From positions 1 to 8,371 of the forward strand of contig JABHOU010000418.1 in NCBI GenBank assembly GCA_018695085.1: a stretch of 8,371 nt of DNA, given 5' to 3'. How positions within the stretch are numbered: position 1 is the stretch's first letter; every line of letters begins with the position of its first letter. The notes beneath the pieces are model-generated. The model was not told the origin of the DNA, searched no databases, and was given only the letters and a program-made list of their open reading frames with translations. Below, one piece after another: positions 1 through 6,966 of the stretch. Source of the stretch: Opitutia bacterium. GTDB taxonomy: Bacteria; Verrucomicrobiota; Verrucomicrobiia; Opitutales; Seribacteraceae. The position numbers were made by a program, and so were the translations under genes.

Positions 1-98
1 CTTTCAATCCCTTCGGTCAAGTAGTTGGCGGTAATCCCTAGCGCAAAGGCCAATACGAGTGCTATGAGGATTTTCCAATGAAGAGCTAGCTTTTTCAT
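1..98 (-). CDS. Probable dicarboxylate/amino acid:cation (Na+ or H+) symporter, N-terminal fragment
   Basis: Only the first 32 codons are in the window; the gene continues past the left edge. The peptide starts MKKLALHWKILIALVL and continues into a hydrophobic stretch with a glycine and a small polar turn, then NYLTEGIE. The 'LHW-x-ILIALVL' opening is typical of the first transmembrane helix of the DAACS (GltP/DctA/SdcS-like) family. These inner-membrane carriers take up glutamate, aspartate or C4-dicarboxylates using sodium or protons. The ATG is 11 bp after the stop of the HAD gene, so the two are probably co-transcribed. No clear ribosome binding site precedes it. The assignment rests on this short N-terminus alone: the family is plausible, the substrate cannot be inferred, and another multi-helix transporter is possible. 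Confidence 0.6.
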   Translation of the reverse strand, partial: MKKLALHWKILIALVLAFALGITANYLTEGIE

Positions 99-109
99 GT
101 CGATTGATA

Positions 110-814
110 TTAACCTTGGAAGAGTGATGTGAGCAAGTCGAGGTTCGCGGTGGTTGGATCGGGGATCACGCAGTGAGCGCCGGCAACCTCCAAATTTTCG
201 GCCTCTCGAGTTGTCGCAAGACCAAGAGCCTTCATGTTTCCGCTTCGAGCCGCTTCGATACCATGGGCGCTGTCCTCCAAAACCACGCATCTTTCCGGAG
301 GGAGATTCATAAGCGCGGCGGCCTTAAGAAAGACCTCCGGGTGGGGTTTGCCTCGGGAAACATCTTCCGAGCATACCGCTCCTTGAAAAAAACTTCCCAA
401 GCGCAATAGCTCGAACGAAAGCAGAAGATTTTCCCGTTCCGTGGATGTACCCACTACGCAGGGAATTGCGACCGACTTAAGCTCGACGAGTAGTTCACGA
501 ATACCCGGCAGTGCTCGTAGTCCGTCGGACTTTACCAATTCACGATAAAGTTCTTCCTTTCGCCGTCCCAGTCTTTCGACTTCATTAAAGTCTTTCGTCC
601 AACCCAAGATTTCGGGAATGATTACGGCGTTACGCTTTCCGAAACCTTTCTTGAAATGATTCTTCGGCAGAGGCAGTTCGATTTCTTCCGCCAACATTTC
701 CCAACTTCGCTCGTGCTGACTGGAAGAGTCGATGACCACACCGTCCCAGTCGAAAATCGCTCCAAATTGCGGGAGCGTAGAAGAGGGAACCGTGTTTGTC
801 GCTGTTATGCCCAT
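110..814 (-). CDS. HAD-superfamily hydrolase, beta-phosphoglucomutase/sugar-phosphatase-like (subfamily IA)
   Basis: A 234-residue cytosolic enzyme of full length for the family. All four HAD motifs are visible. Motif I is DWDGVVIDS, with nucleophile D22 and general acid/base D24. Motif II is VGTST, around T123. Motif III is K156 in RGKPHPE. Motif IV is VVLEDSAHGIEAA, with E180 and D181 binding Mg2+. Between motifs I and II, about residues 30-105, lies a helical cap of the type found in beta-phosphoglucomutase and in small-sugar or glycerol phosphatases (CbbY/GPP/YniC-like). The tail of motif IV (GIEAARSGNMKALGLAT) is also typical. It could be a mutase or a phosphatase of a phosphorylated metabolite; sequence alone does not decide. 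No maltose or trehalose phosphorylase lies nearby, which would have favoured the mutase. The gene starts 16 bp after the TIR-TPR gene and ends 11 bp before the transporter, so it is probably in one transcription unit with both. The ATG lacks a clear Shine-Dalgarno. Confidence 0.9.
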   Translation of the reverse strand: MGITATNTVPSSTLPQFGAIFDWDGVVIDSSSQHERSWEMLAEEIELPLPKNHFKKGFGKRNAVIIPEILGWTKDFNEVERLGRRKEELYRELVKSDGLRALPGIRELLVELKSVAIPCVVGTSTERENLLLSFELLRLGSFFQGAVCSEDVSRGKPHPEVFLKAAALMNLPPERCVVLEDSAHGIEAARSGNMKALGLATTREAENLEVAGAHCVIPDPTTANLDLLTSLFQG

Positions 815-830
815 TTGGCGTGAAGGGGCA

Positions 831-3137
831 TTATTTTTCGTTTTCTTGTTCTGACTCCTGAGTGGCGTTTGCTCCTATGACCGATCGAATATTTCCTATT
901 AGTCGATCGACGGCTCCCGGCTCTTTGACTTCTTCTGCCGGATTGGGTTCAAGTTCGGTTGGCAGTGGGGTCGTGGGAGTCGCTTTTGGCGGTAAGACGC
1001 TTTCAGGGAGAAGTGGTCCTTGGAAAGGTTTTGCTTCGGTGAAGTTGGAGTCTGCGAATTCGGTTGCCGCTGAACGCTCTGCCAGAATCTGGTTTAGGAA
1101 ATCCCGCGAGCGAGCCACCTCGGGATGGTCGAATCCGAGAATCCGTTCCTGTGTTGCGAGAACTGTGGTGAAGCCTTCCAAGGCTTCTTCCAGTCGCCCC
1201 GCAAGGAAATGAAGCTCGGAGAGTCTCGCTTCCGTCCGTAAGGTCAGGGGATCTTCCTTGCCCAAGACTCGCAACTCGGTTTCAAGAAGTCGCTCGCTTA
1301 GTCCGAAGGCCTCTTCAGCTTTGTCGCTTTCCAGGTATATTTCGGCAAGGTCATTTTGAGCACGGAGCGTTTCCGGATGTTCGTCTCCTAGTTTTTCTTC
1401 CATGCGCCCATATATCTTAATGAAGGTGGTTTCCGCATCGGAAAGATTTCCTGCCTCTTTTTGCAAATGAGCGATGGCTTTTATCGTATCAAAAGTTTCA
1501 GGGTGCATAGGTCCCAAAGCTTTTTCCTTGGCAGTCAATATTCTGTTGTAGTGGGACAGGGCTTGTTCGTTATTTCCTCGAGAGGCGACGATTTCGGCCA
1601 AGGCATCCATCGCCCCAAGAGTTTCCGGGTGCTCCTCTCCTAAAGTATCCTGCATGCTGGATACGGTTTCAACGGATAGGTTTTCAGCCTCGTCGAAGCG
1701 TTTAAGCGCTTGCAGGGCGTTTGCCAAGCGAGCAGCCCTTCTAAGGGTGTCCGGGTGTTCCTCGCCAAGATGTATGCGCGAGATTTCCAGCGTGTTGCGG
1801 GCTAGACTTTCGGCTTGAGGCAGTTTTTCCCTCGCGAGATATATGGTGGCGAGATAACTCATGCAACGCAGGAGCTCCGGATCACCTTCCTTGCGTTGAA
1901 AAGACTTTAGCTGGGCTAGTGCCGCGGAGCAAAGTTCTTCTGCTTCTTCATGTCTGCCAATTCTTCGGTATAGATTGGCGAGGTCGATACTCGCGCTAAT
2001 AACTTGCGGATGGTTTTTTCCCAGAAGTTTCTTTCGCTGTTTGAGTAGTTTGGAAAAAAGAGGCTCGGCTTGAATGTGATTTCCTAGGGCGTCTTCCACT
2101 ACCGCCAATTCATTCATTGCGGAAAGGGTCGTGCTTTCGTCGGGATTTGGTAAACCCTTTAAAAGAGAAAGAGCTCGGGAGAAGTTGATTTTGGCTTCAT
2201 CAAAAGCTCCGATTGAACGATAGGTGGCTCCCAGTGTCAGGCGAACTTGAGCTTCGATTTCTGGTTCGCCCTTTAGTTCTCCTGCTCGGGTAGTTCCGTT
2301 GTCGAGCATGGTTTTCACTAGGCGAGTGTCCATCCCCCGAGAGTTTTCAGGTTCAATCGAGAGGAAAAGTTCTCGGACAAAGGCAGTTACGGCTTCAGTC
2401 TTGGCTAATTCATCTTCTGCCTTTTGACGCTCTTTTTCTGTTTCGACAAGTGCTTCTTGTGCCCGGTTGCCTTGTACTAGAGCATAGGTGGCGAGGGCAA
2501 AGCCAGTAAGTGCAACAACACTTGCCGTGGCGGCGATTCTAGCCACTCGGCGATGTCGAGAATGTGAGTCGCGCTGTTTGAGGTCGTCAAGACCTACTCC
2601 CAGCATGCCCGCAATGATCTTCAGGTAAGCTCCATGTTCCCCATCTTGATCTCTTCGCAAGTCGGCAGCTGCAGGTTCGCTCGGTTCTTCCGTAATCTTT
2701 CCTTGCTCGCTTACTTTTCGGCGAGCAGCTACGGGTAGGCATTCTAGCTCGGGTTGACCGTCGCGCAAGGAGGCAAAGGGTTTTCCGTCTAATACCAGAC
2801 AGAGGATACGGTTTGCCCGTCCCATCGATTTGAAAACCCTGATTTCTTCATTTACCCAAAACGATTTTGCCGCGGCGGGTGAACACAAGACGATAAGGTG
2901 GCTGGAGTCCTTGAGAGCTTTTTGAATAGCCTCTGCAAGCTCGGCAGATCCTGCCAATTCATCTCGGTCCCGAAAAATAGGAAAAAGGCGTGCGGGAACG
3001 GGGCCGAATTCAGTTTCCTTTCCCACTAAGCTTGAGGGCACACGGAAATTTTCCAATGCTTTACGAAGTTTTTGAGCATGTTCGCCATCCTCATGGGCGT
3101 ATGTTAGGAAGGCTCGATATTTGAACTTTTCAGTCAT
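831..3137 (-). CDS. TIR domain - transmembrane helix - kinesin-light-chain-type TPR protein
   Basis: 768 residues from the chosen ATG. Residues 5-150 form a bacterial TIR domain: FKYRAFLTYAHEDG (first strand), RDRDELAGSAEL (about 56-67, BB-loop region), then SHLIVLCSP with W94 and E97 in a W-x-x-E motif, the usual position of the catalytic glutamate of NAD-cleaving TIRs. A linker containing AYLKIIAGMLGVGLDDLKQ (170-188) is common between TIR and membrane segments in such bacterial proteins. One transmembrane helix follows (about 198-222), preceded by the basic run RHRRVAR, which predicts TIR in the cytoplasm and the rest in the periplasm. A short coiled coil (224-249) leads to an all-helical TPR array (about 294-688). 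'LGxEHPxTL'-like motifs begin at residues 372, 457, 499, 541, 583, 625 and 667; the last six are exactly 42 residues apart, as in kinesin light chain/TPR_12 repeats. The last 80 residues are Pro/Glu-rich. A likely role is ligand or protein sensing coupled to NAD cleavage or TIR assembly; no defence partner gene is adjacent. An in-frame TTG at 3263, 7 nt after GGGAG, would add 42 basic residues. I prefer the ATG because TIR domains usually begin within a few residues of the start and the extra segment covers AT-rich, promoter-like DNA. Confidence 0.88.
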   Translation of the reverse strand: MTEKFKYRAFLTYAHEDGEHAQKLRKALENFRVPSSLVGKETEFGPVPARLFPIFRDRDELAGSAELAEAIQKALKDSSHLIVLCSPAAAKSFWVNEEIRVFKSMGRANRILCLVLDGKPFASLRDGQPELECLPVAARRKVSEQGKITEEPSEPAAADLRRDQDGEHGAYLKIIAGMLGVGLDDLKQRDSHSRHRRVARIAATASVVALTGFALATYALVQGNRAQEALVETEKERQKAEDELAKTEAVTAFVRELFLSIEPENSRGMDTRLVKTMLDNGTTRAGELKGEPEIEAQVRLTLGATYRSIGAFDEAKINFSRALSLLKGLPNPDESTTLSAMNELAVVEDALGNHIQAEPLFSKLLKQRKKLLGKNHPQVISASIDLANLYRRIGRHEEAEELCSAALAQLKSFQRKEGDPELLRCMSYLATIYLAREKLPQAESLARNTLEISRIHLGEEHPDTLRRAARLANALQALKRFDEAENLSVETVSSMQDTLGEEHPETLGAMDALAEIVASRGNNEQALSHYNRILTAKEKALGPMHPETFDTIKAIAHLQKEAGNLSDAETTFIKIYGRMEEKLGDEHPETLRAQNDLAEIYLESDKAEEAFGLSERLLETELRVLGKEDPLTLRTEARLSELHFLAGRLEEALEGFTTVLATQERILGFDHPEVARSRDFLNQILAERSAATEFADSNFTEAKPFQGPLLPESVLPPKATPTTPLPTELEPNPAEEVKEPGAVDRLIGNIRSVIGANATQESEQENEK

Positions 3138-3152
3138 TTGTAAAAGGAATTT

Positions 3153-3182
3153 ATTATTATCGCGGGCCAACCTTTTACGCAA
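3153..3182 (-). promoter_or_regulatory. Possible sigma70-type promoter for the TIR-TPR gene
   Basis: On the minus strand TTGCGT (3177-3182, 3 of 6 matches to the -35 consensus) is followed after 18 bp by AATAAT (3153-3158, 5 of 6 matches to the -10). The overlapping GATAAT at 3156-3161 is an alternative -10. Transcription would start a short distance upstream of the ATG at 3137, giving a very short leader. The -35 match is poor. This is mainly an AT-rich island in an otherwise mixed sequence, and it counts mildly against the longer TTG-started protein. Confidence 0.25.
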
Positions 3183-3288
3183 GGCATCCTTCCGTTTTAG
3201 AATTAACTGTTCAGTGTTTCTTTGGCCATTAATCTTGAGATAGGCACGTCGTTCCGAACCCAAGTGGAATCTCCCATCTGATTTTTCT

Positions 3289-3314
3289 GGTTAATTTGTC
3301 GCGTATAAATAACC
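3289..3314 (-). repeat. Interrupted inverted repeat between the FecR-like gene and the TIR-TPR gene
   Basis: The arms GGTTAATTT (3289-3297) and AAATAACC (3307-3314) on the plus strand are inverted copies apart from one extra base, with a 9-bp AT/GC-mixed spacer. As RNA read leftward, this gives an 8-bp stem with one bulge and a 9-nt loop, 13 nt after the stop of the FecR-like gene. It could be an operator in front of the TIR-TPR gene or a weak transcription end for the upstream cassette. There is no run of U after it, so intrinsic termination is unlikely. Confidence 0.3.
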
Positions 3315-3327
3315 CACACGAAGTGGT

Positions 3328-4101
3328 CTACTTCTCTTTAATCGCCCACATCTGCACTTTTTCATCATCCGGGGCATCACCCACCAGAGCCTCGTAACGT
3401 TTTTTTAAGTTGAGTCCCTGTATGAGGGCAGACGTACGCATGCGGGAAAGATTTGGCAATGGGCGGGCAAATCCGTTCACGAGGCGAGAGGTCCTGAGGA
3501 GAAGCGGGAGATCGAGGTCGTAGAGATCGCCGAAGTGGGCTGGATTTCCTCGGACAAACAAAAGCTGTCCTGGGTGCAAGGTCTTGGCCCCGTCGGCGTC
3601 TGTGCCAGCTTGAGCGGCACCTGAGACGAGGACGATTTTGAGGCCACCGTTGCCCGTGGCCTCGGCCATGAGGGCACTACGGTGCAGGCGAATACCTGCA
3701 TCGGAATGCTTGCTCGACAAGGCGAAGATGGTCTCGGTCTCACAGTAGCGGAGAAAGGAGCCTTGGTGTAGGCGGATTTTGTTGGTCGAGAATTCGGCGA
3801 CGGTGGATCTGCCGAGCCGTAGAAAATCGCTTGGCGCAGTGGCGATCTCGAGGAGAGAGTCCTTGGCCGCGATAAGCAGCACGGGATTTTGGGAGGGGAT
3901 TGGAGAACCAACTGCAAGAGGGGTGGGAGTGGTTCTATCGGGTCGATCCTTGAAGAAAGCTTGACCAGTCAGGTCGGTCACCCGCCACTTGGTAACGCTT
4001 TTCTCTGCCCGAAGTTGAGAAGGGAGAAAAAGAACTAGGATTAGAAGATATCTAAATCTCCATGTGCGTTGGATTTGTCTCTCAACCATCTTCCAAGGCA
4101 T
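3328..4101 (-). CDS. Secreted FecR-like domain protein
   Basis: 257 residues from the chosen ATG. The N-terminus is a signal peptide: basic residues up to about 17 (RTWRFRY), hydrophobic LLILVLFLP, then a probable cleavage after LRA (residue 32). The mature part has a FecR-type beta-rich pattern: a glycine turn in TGQAFF (45-50), PLAVGSPIPS (61-70), a beta stretch around LLIAAKDSLLEIA, FLRLGRSTVAEFS (93-105), a glycine in RLHQGSF (110-116), then a second half with ATGNGGLKIVLVSG (148-161) and HPGQLLFV (177-184). Classical FecR has a cytoplasmic anti-sigma tail and transmits iron signals. This protein has neither that tail nor sigma-factor or TonB neighbours, so it is more likely a periplasmic or surface component. 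It lies 16 bp after the beta-barrel gene. The frame stays open upstream into that gene; starting inside it would put about 36 extra residues before the signal peptide, so that was rejected. Another ATG at 4089 is possible. The domain match is by pattern only. Confidence 0.72.
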   Translation of the reverse strand: MPWKMVERQIQRTWRFRYLLILVLFLPSQLRAEKSVTKWRVTDLTGQAFFKDRPDRTTPTPLAVGSPIPSQNPVLLIAAKDSLLEIATAPSDFLRLGRSTVAEFSTNKIRLHQGSFLRYCETETIFALSSKHSDAGIRLHRSALMAEATGNGGLKIVLVSGAAQAGTDADGAKTLHPGQLLFVRGNPAHFGDLYDLDLPLLLRTSRLVNGFARPLPNLSRMRTSALIQGLNLKKRYEALVGDAPDDEKVQMWAIKEK

Positions 4102-4117
4102 GAAAGAGCCGAAAAAC

Positions 4118-5131
4118 TTAAAACTTCGCGTTGATAGAGGCACCGCCCCCGCCGTCGAAGCGGTTGAAGTCATATGAGGATATGCCTCCCTTGGAAAGGC
4201 GGGTGGCATAGTGGGCGAAGAAATTGGCAGTGAGGTAACTGGTGAATGGATACTCGAGATCCAGACCTACTTCTCGCGTGAAATCCTGCCTGTCGTGGTT
4301 GAAGCCTTTTCGATAGTCGCTGTAGATGATTCGGGCATAGGGAGACAATTCCCATTTGCCAATATTAGTCATGACTGTCCAGCGGGCGGATAATTCCCAT
4401 CGGTCGAGCTCGTCAGGATTTATGGTATTGAATTTCGAGTCGGTAAAGTGGTGGCTCAATCCGAAATCGATCAGGGAAACGGCTTTGCCTAGGCTGAAGG
4501 TCTTTAGTAGAGTGATTCCTGGATAGAAGTCGTCGTGAACACGATCATTGTTTTTCCCGTCGTGGTCTTGGTTATAGGTCAACCCTGTCCGCAAGGCCCA
4601 TCCGCTGGGAAATTGCAACAACCCGAAAGTGTACAGCCCCAACGTGTTCAGGGGAAAGTCTAAATCCTTGTCTCCAAACTGATCGAAACGAGTCAAGGTG
4701 AGACCTAGGTAGGGGGAGAAGGCAGCCTGTCCCCAGTTATATGACCCGAGTCGAAAGCCCGAGTGAACGTTGTTCAGCCAAACACCGGCAGGTTTCTCGT
4801 ATTGATGTCCAGGTGATTGGACGTTGGGGTTTGAACTATAATATACGCGCGTGGAAAGCCCCAGATAGTAGTCGAAACCACGACGCTTTACTGCAACGGG
4901 CCGCTGGAGACCGAGGTCGCTGGCTCCCGGTCGCTGGGAGGAGGTCCTTGGCGGGATGGTTCGAGAGCTCCGCTCGCGCATGGCCGGAGCTACGACTTTA
5001 GTATTCGCGTCGAAGCGTGGGACGGTCTCAATGCCTCCCCATTGTTTTTGGGCTCGGATGTCGATAGCACTCGTCAGGAGTAGTCCCGACAAAAGGGAAT
5101 ACTTCACAATTGTTGCGTGGAGGAACTGCAT
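4118..5131 (-). CDS. Outer-membrane beta-barrel protein
   Basis: 337 residues. A signal peptide is visible, with hydrophobic YSLLSGLLLTSAI and a probable cleavage after IRA (residue 27). A Pro/Arg/Ser-rich linker (about 48-82) precedes the barrel, which would span roughly 85-337. It shows alternating hydrophobic/polar strands rich in Tyr, Phe and Gly (for example FDYYLGLSTRVYYSS, FSPYLGLTLTRF, WALRTGLTYNQ, WELSARWTVM, LSPYARIIYSDY, YLTANFFAHYATRL). The protein ends GGGASINAKF, and a C-terminal Phe is the classic recognition signal for the BAM insertion machinery. Loops are acidic and Asn-rich (NQDHDGKNNDRVHDD). I estimate 10-14 strands but cannot fix the number. No specific family is recognised. 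It is the middle gene of a three-gene exported-protein cassette, 22 bp after the solenoid-like protein and 16 bp before the FecR-like one. A role in anchoring or exporting the solenoid protein is plausible but inferred. An AAGG lies 3 nt upstream of the ATG. Confidence 0.82.
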   Translation of the reverse strand: MQFLHATIVKYSLLSGLLLTSAIDIRAQKQWGGIETVPRFDANTKVVAPAMRERSSRTIPPRTSSQRPGASDLGLQRPVAVKRRGFDYYLGLSTRVYYSSNPNVQSPGHQYEKPAGVWLNNVHSGFRLGSYNWGQAAFSPYLGLTLTRFDQFGDKDLDFPLNTLGLYTFGLLQFPSGWALRTGLTYNQDHDGKNNDRVHDDFYPGITLLKTFSLGKAVSLIDFGLSHHFTDSKFNTINPDELDRWELSARWTVMTNIGKWELSPYARIIYSDYRKGFNHDRQDFTREVGLDLEYPFTSYLTANFFAHYATRLSKGGISSYDFNRFDGGGGASINAKF

Positions 5132-5153
5132 GGGCCTTTGTACTTAAACAGTT

Positions 5154-6956
5154 TTACTTGTTGGCGGAGGAAAAAGCTCGGATGCGAACTGCGGGAACTC
5201 CTTCGTTAACAGTGATGCTGGAATTGACGTGTCCGTCGGGACCGCTGAAGTGCTCGGAACCAAGTGGAATGCCCCCGTGGGTAACGTTTTTAATGAAGTT
5301 AACCGAGCCTAGAGCCCTGTCGTCCGCGCCAAAGGTGGCGCGACCGTCTCGGCTTCGGAGCATGACTTCCGAGCTCGACGGGAAAGCCACGTTCTTCAGG
5401 TCGATGGTGATGGACTCCATGTAGATTTCGTTCACTCGTCCGCCGAATTCCAAGCCGTTTATGCCAATCCTTTCCTGCGCGTAGAGGTAGGCGTTGTCGG
5501 AATCGGAATTTAGTCCGACGGTAATAAGGCTGGGCTTGTCCGGGTTGGTGGATAGGATGTGCAACTCCTTTAAGGTTCCCACGGCTAGATTGCCGCCCGT
5601 GGTGACGTTCACGTTCACCAATTCGAGCGTGTCGTAGGAACCGAGACCGAGGTTCGAGCCCTCGTAAATGAGGTCGAGGTGGTCGGGATGCGAACGGGGT
5701 TGGATGTCTTCTTCGGAAGTATAGACGGTCCCGTCGAGATACTTCTCCATGAAGTCGGCGTCGAGAATGTAGTCGTTTAGGGAACCGGAACGAAAGTGAA
5801 CGTCGTCGGCGGCCCCGATGGCGAGGGCGTGGTCCTCCTTGTGGTTGTCGTTGGTGAAGGTGACGCTGTCCTTTATCGTGAGGTCCTTGGCGGCGCCAAT
5901 GGCGAAGATTTTTCGACCCCATTCGTCCGCAGCCTTGTCGAGATAGGATGAGACGTCTATTTCTCCGCCTTCAATCGTCACGTTTGAACCTAGCGCGGCG
6001 TTTATGTTCTTGAGCTTCACGTTGAAGAGGTCGGCGTCCTTCTCATTAATGGTGAACTTGCGGGCTCCAAGCAGCTGGGTGTTTATACCTGTTCCAGCTT
6101 CTGAGATTTCTCCGTCGATCAAATCATTGAGTGAGGATATATTGTTGAGCTTGTCTCTGCCGCCGACGAGGGAGATGATGTCGTTGGCCAACGTCTCGAT
6201 GCCCGGGTGTTCCCGGTTCGGGGCCGACTTTTCGCCAATTGCACCTTTTTTTGCGAGGAGCTTGGCCAGTTCATAGGTGTAGGGATTGGAACCGAGTTCT
6301 CCCATCAGTTTGTCTGCGTTCCATACTCTATCGCTTGGAATGGATCCGGAAAGGGTGACGTCGGTCAGGATTTCTCCTGCTATTCTGGTGACGTCTGCAA
6401 GGGCTGTATTGAAGTAATTGCCATCCGTTGTGTGCGTAGGGTCTTTGATGACGTCTATCAAAATCGGGATGGCCATGGCCGTGGTTTCATCGACTTCCAA
6501 CAATTCGACCAGTTTTATCTCGGATATCTTTAACTTCTCCAGAAACTTCTTTTCTGAATGGGGATTGTCGATGGTCAGCACGTCGTTAATCTCGTCATAC
6601 GAGTATTCGGTTTCTTCCGGGTCTATGAGTTCGGTAGACCCTGGTTCCGGGCCTGGCGAGTTCCCGCCGTTTGGAACCGCGGGGATGTTTACACCTGAAG
6701 GTGGGGTGGTGGGTGGACCCTGTGTTATTTGCTCAAACTTTTCTTCGATTTGTTCAAGCTTCTTTCTCATCTGCTCGAGGGAAGCGGCGATTGGCTGGAC
6801 GTGGGTGCGTTCCTTTAAGACCTGCTTTTCGGCAGGAGTTGCCTCTTCCTCCTCCTCCTGTTGGGCGAAGGTTGAGGCGGTTGCCGTAAGTGCAGTCGCT
6901 AGAATTAGAACTAGGCGTTTGGTCGATCCAGAAAGTTCTCCGATTTTAGTCATCAT
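5154..6956 (-). CDS. Secreted solenoid-like protein of unknown function
   Basis: 600 residues. The signal peptide has a basic STKR, hydrophobic LVLILATALTATAS and probable cleavage after TFA (residue 31). The mature protein starts with QQEEEEEA, then a short coiled coil (about 58-78, LEQMRKKLEQIEEKFEQI) and a Pro/Gly-rich linker (80-107). Residues 115-280 look mixed helical. From about 300 to 560 there are many short beta segments of similar shape: KIFAIGAAKDLTIKDS (349), HALAIGAADDVHF (376), SNLGLGSYDTLELVNV (434), GNLAVGTLKELHI (455), AYLYAQERIGINGLEF (489), EVMLRSRDGRATF (530), SVNFIKNVTHGG (551). This suggests a beta-solenoid or repeat-built adhesin-like fold. I recall similar 'SEVMLRSRDG...VNF' endings in large uncharacterised verrucomicrobial proteins, but this is memory, not a search. 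It has no catalytic motif and no autotransporter or LPXTG/PEP-CTERM sorting signal. It is first in the three-gene cassette, after a good promoter. Two tandem ATGs (6954 and 6951) are possible starts. Confidence 0.75.
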   Translation of the reverse strand: MMTKIGELSGSTKRLVLILATALTATASTFAQQEEEEEATPAEKQVLKERTHVQPIAASLEQMRKKLEQIEEKFEQITQGPPTTPPSGVNIPAVPNGGNSPGPEPGSTELIDPEETEYSYDEINDVLTIDNPHSEKKFLEKLKISEIKLVELLEVDETTAMAIPILIDVIKDPTHTTDGNYFNTALADVTRIAGEILTDVTLSGSIPSDRVWNADKLMGELGSNPYTYELAKLLAKKGAIGEKSAPNREHPGIETLANDIISLVGGRDKLNNISSLNDLIDGEISEAGTGINTQLLGARKFTINEKDADLFNVKLKNINAALGSNVTIEGGEIDVSSYLDKAADEWGRKIFAIGAAKDLTIKDSVTFTNDNHKEDHALAIGAADDVHFRSGSLNDYILDADFMEKYLDGTVYTSEEDIQPRSHPDHLDLIYEGSNLGLGSYDTLELVNVNVTTGGNLAVGTLKELHILSTNPDKPSLITVGLNSDSDNAYLYAQERIGINGLEFGGRVNEIYMESITIDLKNVAFPSSSEVMLRSRDGRATFGADDRALGSVNFIKNVTHGGIPLGSEHFSGPDGHVNSSITVNEGVPAVRIRAFSSANK

Positions 6957-6966
6957 GGTAAAAATT

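Noticed and set aside
862..1212. Plus-strand open frame opposite the C-terminal tail of the TIR-TPR gene
   Set aside because: Composition mirrors the Pro/Glu-rich tail; no RBS, domain or hydrophobic segment makes it likely to be real.
831..3137. Thoeris or other known TIR defence operon
   Set aside because: No SIR2/SLOG effector, caspase-like protease, STING or other recognised partner is adjacent. The neighbours are a HAD enzyme and an exported-protein cassette.
3308..3330. Intrinsic terminator after the FecR-like gene (CCAC-TTCGT-GTGG)
   Set aside because: The stem is only 4 bp and the following sequence (GTTATTTAT) is not a proper U-tract.
3477..3917. 146-residue open frame overlapping the FecR-like gene in another frame
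   Set aside because: Ser/Pro/Arg-rich composition typical of a shadow frame. The FecR-like frame has a signal peptide and domain pattern.
3328..4101. Classical FecR anti-sigma regulator of iron uptake
   Set aside because: It has a cleavable signal peptide instead of a cytoplasmic anti-sigma domain, and no sigma factor or TonB-dependent receptor lies nearby.
5299..5922. 207-residue open frame on the minus strand inside the solenoid-like gene
   Set aside because: It is an Arg/His/Pro-rich frame-shifted reading of the real gene, with no domain, no signal peptide and low-complexity composition.
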